The notes beneath the pieces are model-generated. The model was given only the letters and a program-made list of their open reading frames with translations. It was not told the origin of the DNA and made no database searches. From positions 1-64,000 of the forward strand of contig CAPAOL010000009.1 in assembly GCA_948579315.1 (NCBI GenBank): a DNA stretch of 64,000 nucleotides, read 5' to 3'. Origin of the DNA: an uncultured Phocaeicola sp. Its GTDB lineage: Bacteria > Bacteroidota > Bacteroidia > Bacteroidales > Bacteroidaceae. This document shows, piece after piece, positions 60,225-64,000 of this stretch; position 1 is the stretch's first letter, and each line of letters starts with the position of its first letter. Both the position numbers and the translations under genes were made by a program.

Positions 60225-60680
60225 TTATTTTAAATTTTTGTATGCTCTTGATTTTCGTCTTGACAATTCGTTTCCGATGATATGGTCTATTGAAAATTTA
60301 CCCGGACCGGCAATATACATCAATATGAATACCACTAAATAAATGAAAGCTAGCTCTTTAACAGCAAATACATCATTTGCGTGAACTACAAAGAAAGCTA
60401 CTATCATCGTGAAAATCATCGGGATCATGGCTAAACGATACAAGAAGCCTACAATAAATGCCATTGAACACACAAGTTCACCAAAAATAGCTAATCCGAG
60501 AGACAGGGGACTTCCTATTCCAAGCGGATCAGGAAATACAGTTGACAACTCTTGGAAACTACTCCATTTTTGGATACCGTGGTTCATTAATAATATGCCG
60601 AAGATGATCCGGACAGCCAATAGCAACAAAGACACTTTTGTTGTATTCGATTTTGTGGGGAATAAGAAATCATAAATCAT
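60225..60680 (-). CDS. DoxX-family membrane protein
   Basis: 151 residues, four transmembrane helices. DoxX family marks: LLLAVRIIFGILLMNHGIQKW (helix 1), GLAIFGELVCSMAFIVGFLYRLAMIPMIFTMIVAFFVVHAND (helices 2-3), and a last helix ELAFIYLVVFILMYIAGPGKFSIDHII with the conserved GPG-x-S-xD. DoxX proteins are inner-membrane and have been linked with thiol or sulfur-redox protection in other bacteria. A link to the following DUF3332 gene is by neighbourhood only. Confidence 0.87.
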   Translation of the reverse strand: MIYDFLFPTKSNTTKVSLLLLAVRIIFGILLMNHGIQKWSSFQELSTVFPDPLGIGSPLSLGLAIFGELVCSMAFIVGFLYRLAMIPMIFTMIVAFFVVHANDVFAVKELAFIYLVVFILMYIAGPGKFSIDHIIGNELSRRKSRAYKNLK

Positions 60681-60792
60681 AAGTCGTTCTATTTTTAAGT
60701 TTATCTCTATTTATATAAACATAAAAAATATTGAAATTGTTCTTTGCTGATAGCACAACTTGTAGAATCTCTGTCAGTTCTTCGGTTATTCC

Positions 60793-60824
60793 TTGTTTAT
60801 GAATAAATAAACTTTGTATCTTTG
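60793..60824 (+). promoter_or_regulatory. Promoter of the 60842 small gene
   Basis: TTG (60793-60795), 21-nt spacing, TATCTTTG (60817-60824). It shows that an upstream GTG (60824) is not a start codon. Confidence 0.65.
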
Positions 60825-60841
60825 TGGAAAATTCTAAAGAT

Positions 60842-61090
60842 ATGGCGCAACATACTTATGACAATGAAGCAGTTCAGGAGTTATTGAACTGGGCAAAAAA
60901 GATGCTCGAAACAAAGAATTATCCAACCGAAAGATATCAGGTCAATCAATGCACTACGATTATTGATGGTCAATCGTATTTGGAATCGTTGATTGCTATG
61001 ATTTCCAGAAACTGGGAAAATCCGACTTTTTATCCTACTATTGAGCAATTATGGGAGTTCAGGGAAAAATGGGAAAACAAAGAATCGTAG
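60842..61090 (+). CDS. Small conserved hypothetical protein (82 aa)
   Basis: 82 residues from the ATG at 60842. It reads MAQHTYDNEAVQELLNWAKKM and then NYPTERYQVNQCTTIIDGQSYLESLIAMISRNWENPTFYPTIEQLWEFREKWENK, a soluble helical text with aromatic-rich end, seen in a small Bacteroides family whose name I do not recall with certainty (possibly DUF6965). No signal peptide, no known motif. It has its own promoter and a 157-nt gap to the transporter gene. Confidence 0.72.
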   Translation: MAQHTYDNEAVQELLNWAKKMLETKNYPTERYQVNQCTTIIDGQSYLESLIAMISRNWENPTFYPTIEQLWEFREKWENKES

Positions 61091-61183
61091 TAAATGGTCG
61101 TTCCATGTTGGGCGATAAGTTATTTCATCATATAGAAAAATGCATTCTAATCACGTCGGATAAAAGCGTCCTTTCACGTACAC

Positions 61184-61213
61184 TTGGCAGTAAACCAAAA
61201 AAACGTATCTTTG
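61184..61213 (+). promoter_or_regulatory. Promoter of the POT transporter gene
   Basis: TTG (61184-61186), 19-nt spacing, TATCTTTG (61206-61213), the ideal Bacteroides arrangement. Confidence 0.7.
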
Positions 61214-61247
61214 TCTCAAATTAACATTTTAATAAATTAATAAATAC

Positions 61248-62636
61248 ATGAACAATTCCCCTCAGCATGCTGCTAAAGGCTTTACGAGAGCATTTTGGGT
61301 CAGCAACACAGTCGAACTGTTTGAGCGTATGGCATACTATGCCGTTTTCATCGTTCTCACTATTTATCTATCTTCCATTTTAGGTTTTAATGATTTTGAA
61401 GCAAGTATGATTTCCGGGCTTTTTTCCGGTGGGTTATATCTGCTTCCTATTTTTTCCGGTGCTTATGCTGATAAGATAGGTTTCCGGAAGTCAATGATTA
61501 TAGCATTTTCCTTATTATCCATTGGATATTTAGGATTGGGAGTATTTCCTACTTTGCTAGAAGCTGCCGGTCTGGTTAGTTATGGCGTCACTACTCAATT
61601 TAATGGTTTGCCTGATAGCTATACCCGGTGGATTATTGTGCCAGTCTTGTTTGTGCTTATGGTGGGAGGGTCTTTCATTAAGTCCATCATTTCTGCATCT
61701 GTGGCTAAGGAAACAACAGAAGCAACGCGTGCGCGTGGTTATTCCATCTTTTATATGATGGTAAATGTAGGTGCTTTTACCGGTAAAACAATTATCGATC
61801 CTTTGCGTAATGTCATTGGGGAGCAGGCATATATCTATATTAATTATTTCTCCGGTGCGATGACAATTATTGCTTTGCTTTCTGTTATTCTCCTTTATAA
61901 ATCAACACACACGGCTGGTGAAGGAAAAAGTCTCCGTGAGATTGGGCAAGGATTTATGCGAATCATCACCAACTGGCGTTTATTGATTCTTATTCTGATT
62001 GTTACAGGGTTTTGGATGGTGCAACAGCAACTTTATGCCACTATGCCTAAATATGTGATCCGGTTGGCCGGCGAGACGGCGAAACCGGGTTGGATTGCTA
62101 ATGTGAATCCCTTTGTGGTGGTTTGTTGCGTTAGCTTTATCACGCGTTTGATGGCAAAGCGCAGTGCGATTACTTCGATGAATGTGGGAATGTTTTTGAT
62201 TCCTTTTTCGGCGTTGCTGATGGCATGTGGAAATTTGCTGGGCAATGATCTTATTACAGGCATCAGCAATATTACCCTAATGATGATTGCAGGTATAGTG
62301 GTACAGGCACTTGCCGAATGTTTTATTTCGCCGCGTTATCTAGAATATTTCTCTTTGCAGGCTCCTAAAGGCGAAGAAGGAATGTATTTAGGATTCAGTC
62401 ATTTACATTCTTTCCTTTCTTCTATCTTTGGTTTTGGTCTGGCGGGAATCCTGCTCACCAAATATTGTCCGGATCCTGCTTTGTTCGAGACACGGGCAGC
62501 ATGGGAGGTGGCTAGCGCAAATGCCCATTATATATGGTATTACTTTGCTGCTATTGGTCTGATTGCCGCTGTAGCGCTACTATTATTTGCGAAAATCACC
62601 GAATCCATCGACAAAAAGAAGGAATCTTCTCGGTAA
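61248..62636 (+). CDS. POT/PTR-family MFS peptide transporter
   Basis: 462 residues, about 12 transmembrane helices. The POT signature E-x-x-E-R appears in VELFERMAYYAVFI (about 23-36), the H+ coupling motif, and FSGAYADKIGFRKSMI marks the loop 2-3. FSIFYMMVNVGAF (motif 2-like: FYxxIN-G) reads here YSIFYMMVNVGAFTGKTI. It would import di- or tripeptides with protons. The start has its own promoter. No adjacent peptidase gene. Confidence 0.87.
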   Translation: MNNSPQHAAKGFTRAFWVSNTVELFERMAYYAVFIVLTIYLSSILGFNDFEASMISGLFSGGLYLLPIFSGAYADKIGFRKSMIIAFSLLSIGYLGLGVFPTLLEAAGLVSYGVTTQFNGLPDSYTRWIIVPVLFVLMVGGSFIKSIISASVAKETTEATRARGYSIFYMMVNVGAFTGKTIIDPLRNVIGEQAYIYINYFSGAMTIIALLSVILLYKSTHTAGEGKSLREIGQGFMRIITNWRLLILILIVTGFWMVQQQLYATMPKYVIRLAGETAKPGWIANVNPFVVVCCVSFITRLMAKRSAITSMNVGMFLIPFSALLMACGNLLGNDLITGISNITLMMIAGIVVQALAECFISPRYLEYFSLQAPKGEEGMYLGFSHLHSFLSSIFGFGLAGILLTKYCPDPALFETRAAWEVASANAHYIWYYFAAIGLIAAVALLLFAKITESIDKKKESSR

Positions 62637-62659
62637 TTCTATTCTTTTTTATGTATATT

Positions 62660-62690
62660 TGCCGTCACTTTGCTGTAAAAGTTGACGGCA
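62660..62690 (+). terminator. Terminator-like hairpin after the transporter
   Basis: TGCCGTCA (62660-62667) pairs with TGACGGCA (62683-62690) and TTTTGCATTTT follows. The left arm overlaps a TATATTTG box (62654-62661) that could start the next transcript. Confidence 0.55.
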
Positions 62691-62718
62691 TTTTGCATTT
62701 TAATTAAGAGGATAAAAC

Positions 62719-63522
62719 ATGAAAGTAAGATTTATAAGCCTGGCGAGTGGCAGTAGTGGGAACTGTTATTATCTGGGCACTGAAACCTATGGAATACTGA
62801 TAGATGCCGGAATCGGCATACGTACTATCAAAAAAACACTGAAAGATTATAATATCTTGATGGATAGTATTCGTGCGGTATTCATAACGCACGATCATGC
62901 TGACCATATCAAAGCTGTGGGTAATCTGGGAGAAAAAATGAATATTCCTGTTTATACCACCGCACGTATTCATGCTGGAATTAATCGTAGTTATTGTATG
63001 ACGGAGAAGCTTAGCTCGTCAGTTCGTTATCTGGAAAAGCAAGAGCCGATGACTTTGGAGGATTTCCATATCGAATCTTTTGAAGTGCCGCATGATGGAA
63101 CGGACAATGTGGGGTATTGCATTGAAATCGGCGGCAAAGTCTTTTCTTTCTTAACGGACCTTGGAGAAATTACTCCTACAGCTGCCCATTATATCAGTAA
63201 GGCCCATTATCTGATACTTGAAGCTAACTATGATGAGGAAATGCTTAAAATGGGACCTTATCCTCAATATTTGAAAGAGCGGATTGCAAGTAAAACCGGA
63301 CACATGAGCAATTCTGATACTGCGGAATTTTTAGCGGAAAATATCACTGAACATTTGCGATATATTTGGTTATGTCATTTGAGTAAAGACAATAATCATC
63401 CGGAGCTAGCTTATAAAACGGTGGAATGGAAATTAAAGAACAAAGGTGTTCTTGTAGGTAAAGATGTGCAACTGCTTGCTTTAAAGCGAAATACGCCTTC
63501 CGAGCTTTATGTGTTCGAATAA
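62719..63522 (+). CDS. Metallo-beta-lactamase-fold hydrolase (YycJ-like)
   Basis: 267 residues. Metal site THDHADHIKAVG (about 57-68) with HxHxDH, and later Gly-Asp in FSFLTDLGEITPTAAHYI and HLSKDNNHPELA with the last ligands, matching the YycJ/WalJ group (also called RNase J-like/beta-CASP-free hydrolases). The start KVRFISLASGSSGNCYYLG is diagnostic of this group. Proposed roles include DNA exonuclease activity coordinating repair and cell division. No signal peptide. It lies just before the tRNA-Lys pair. Confidence 0.88.
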   Translation: MKVRFISLASGSSGNCYYLGTETYGILIDAGIGIRTIKKTLKDYNILMDSIRAVFITHDHADHIKAVGNLGEKMNIPVYTTARIHAGINRSYCMTEKLSSSVRYLEKQEPMTLEDFHIESFEVPHDGTDNVGYCIEIGGKVFSFLTDLGEITPTAAHYISKAHYLILEANYDEEMLKMGPYPQYLKERIASKTGHMSNSDTAEFLAENITEHLRYIWLCHLSKDNNHPELAYKTVEWKLKNKGVLVGKDVQLLALKRNTPSELYVFE

Positions 63523-63611
63523 AGATGAAAAAAAGATAGTAAAAAAGCTGCATGATTGTTTGGTCAAATAAAATAAAAGACCTACTTTTGCAACCGCAAA
63601 CGAGGAATTAA

Positions 63612-63684
63612 GCACTCTTAGCTCAGTTGGTAGAGCAACTGACTCTTAATCAGTGGGTCCAGGGTTCGAGTCCCTGAGGGTGTA
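63612..63684 (+). tRNA. tRNA-Lys (CTT), copy 1
   Basis: 73-nt cloverleaf: acceptor GCACTCT/AGGGTGT, D arm GCTC...GAGC, anticodon stem ACTGA/TCAGT with loop CTCTTAA (anticodon CTT), T arm CAGGG/CCCTG with TTCGAGT, discriminator A. CCA not encoded. It reads AAG codons. Confidence 0.95.
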
Positions 63685-63714
63685 CAAATTCAAGGTTGCA
63701 ATAAAATACATGTT

Positions 63715-63787
63715 GCACTCTTAGCTCAGCTGGTAGAGCAATTGACTCTTAATCAATGGGTCCAGGGTTCGAGTCCCTGAGGGTGTA
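63715..63787 (+). tRNA. tRNA-Lys (CTT), copy 2
   Basis: 73 nt, nearly identical to copy 1. Differences are a T to C in the D loop and a compensatory pair in the anticodon stem (ATTGA/TCAAT instead of ACTGA/TCAGT). Separated from copy 1 by 30 nt and followed by a terminator. Confidence 0.95.
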
Positions 63788-63788
63788 C

Positions 63789-63817
63789 AAAAAAGGAGGT
63801 GTTTGCCTCCTTTTTTT
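63789..63817 (+). terminator. Terminator of the tRNA-Lys unit
   Basis: AAAAAAGGAGG (63789-63799), loop TGTTTG, CCTCCTTTTTT (63806-63816) plus one more T. Confidence 0.85.
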
Positions 63818-63893
63818 GTTGGTTTACAGCAGATTAATTGAATAGATGTTATATAAATTGACATCCAAAGGACAATCCGAATAAACAGAACAT

Positions 63894-63943
63894 AAAAAAT
63901 ACCACTACTCAAAGCATATTCGACTTTGGTAGTGGTATTTTTT
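63894..63943. terminator. Bidirectional terminator before the last gene
   Basis: AAAAAATACCACTAC (63894-63908) pairs with GTAGTGGTATTTTTT (63929-63943), with an inner CAAAG/CTTTG stem. Confidence 0.8.
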
Positions 63944-63964
63944 TATAGTGTAACTACTGATCTG

Positions 63965-64000
63965 TTAGAACTTGAAGAAGTTCTTAGCATTGTTATAGCT
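63965..64000 (-). CDS. C-terminal end of an unidentified minus-strand protein
   Basis: Only the last 11 codons lie in the window (reads SYNNAKNFFKF on the minus strand, stop TAA at 63965-63967). The C-terminal Phe with alternating pattern would be compatible with an outer-membrane beta-barrel but this is too short to judge. A bidirectional terminator lies 22 nt past its stop. Confidence 0.5.
   Translation of the reverse strand, partial: SYNNAKNFFKF

Overview
The window comes from a gut Bacteroides chromosome, most likely close to B. thetaiotaomicron, B. ovatus or B. xylanisolvens. The evidence is the recurrent Bacteroides promoter signature (a TAnnTTTG -7 box, sometimes with a TTG element about 19-21 nt upstream), near-absence of clear Shine-Dalgarno sequences, many Bacteroidota-restricted families (smalltalk protein, DUF5112/5113-like sensors, DUF4296, DUF4846, lipoprotein Omp85/TamL-like, NrtR-type sugar regulator) and a complete xylose cluster. 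The species call is an inference.

Layout. 1-2660 is the 3' tail of a surface-polysaccharide locus: two AT-rich glycosyltransferases, then a more GC-rich WecA/MraY-like initiating transferase. 3112-5597 holds an AAA-ATPase/PD-(D/E)XK protein, an HU-like protein and its tiny smalltalk partner. 5768-10633 has a class A penicillin-binding protein and a folK-kdsB-M16 run. 10719-13028 has a secreted MORN-repeat protein facing prs. 13182-19746 has a giant two-module membrane sensor kinase, its response regulator and an AbgT transporter, closed by tRNA-Arg. 20223-24108 has a TPR protein, pabB-pabC (folate; compare folK), DUF2461 and YhcH-like proteins. 24127-28613 pairs glycogen branching enzyme with a second GH13 enzyme. 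28667-33797 is a minus-strand block: patatin, an operon for an integral membrane protein, a DUF362 protein and a polyferredoxin, and a DUF169 protein. 33922-38904 has DUF4846, a glutamine synthetase, an RRM RNA-binding protein, fabD and thiD. 39246-44569 is the xylose regulon (NrtR-type regulator, xylB, xylA, xylE).

44868-49593 is the accessory part: low-GC genes for an agmatine-deiminase-like enzyme, a 32-residue membrane peptide, a 5'(3')-deoxyribonucleotidase and a divergent alkyladenine-glycosylase-like protein, then an AraC/GyrI regulator, then a decay zone in which the start of an EF-Tu-domain-like gene is joined to the tail of a nitrilase gene and faces a truncated DUF2776 gene. 49804-55920 is a housekeeping run (ileS, DksA-like, lspA, DUF4296 lipoprotein, hypothetical) that converges on an rRNA/tRNA methyltransferase. 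56779-63522 has a TamL-like outer-membrane protein, small lipoproteins, DoxX, a POT transporter and a YycJ-like hydrolase. Two tandem tRNA-Lys genes and the last 11 codons of a minus-strand gene end the window.

The most unusual structure is a set of three short arrays (32958-33062, 48426-48513, 55719-55800) with an exact 22-nt period. In two of them every unit carries a small inverted repeat, and the arm sequence differs between arrays. One array lies inside a coding frame and one next to the decay zone. Other points worth attention are the apparent split of phosphoacceptor and ATPase functions in the fused sensor kinase, and the nucleotide/DNA-damage-like gene set at 44868-47212.
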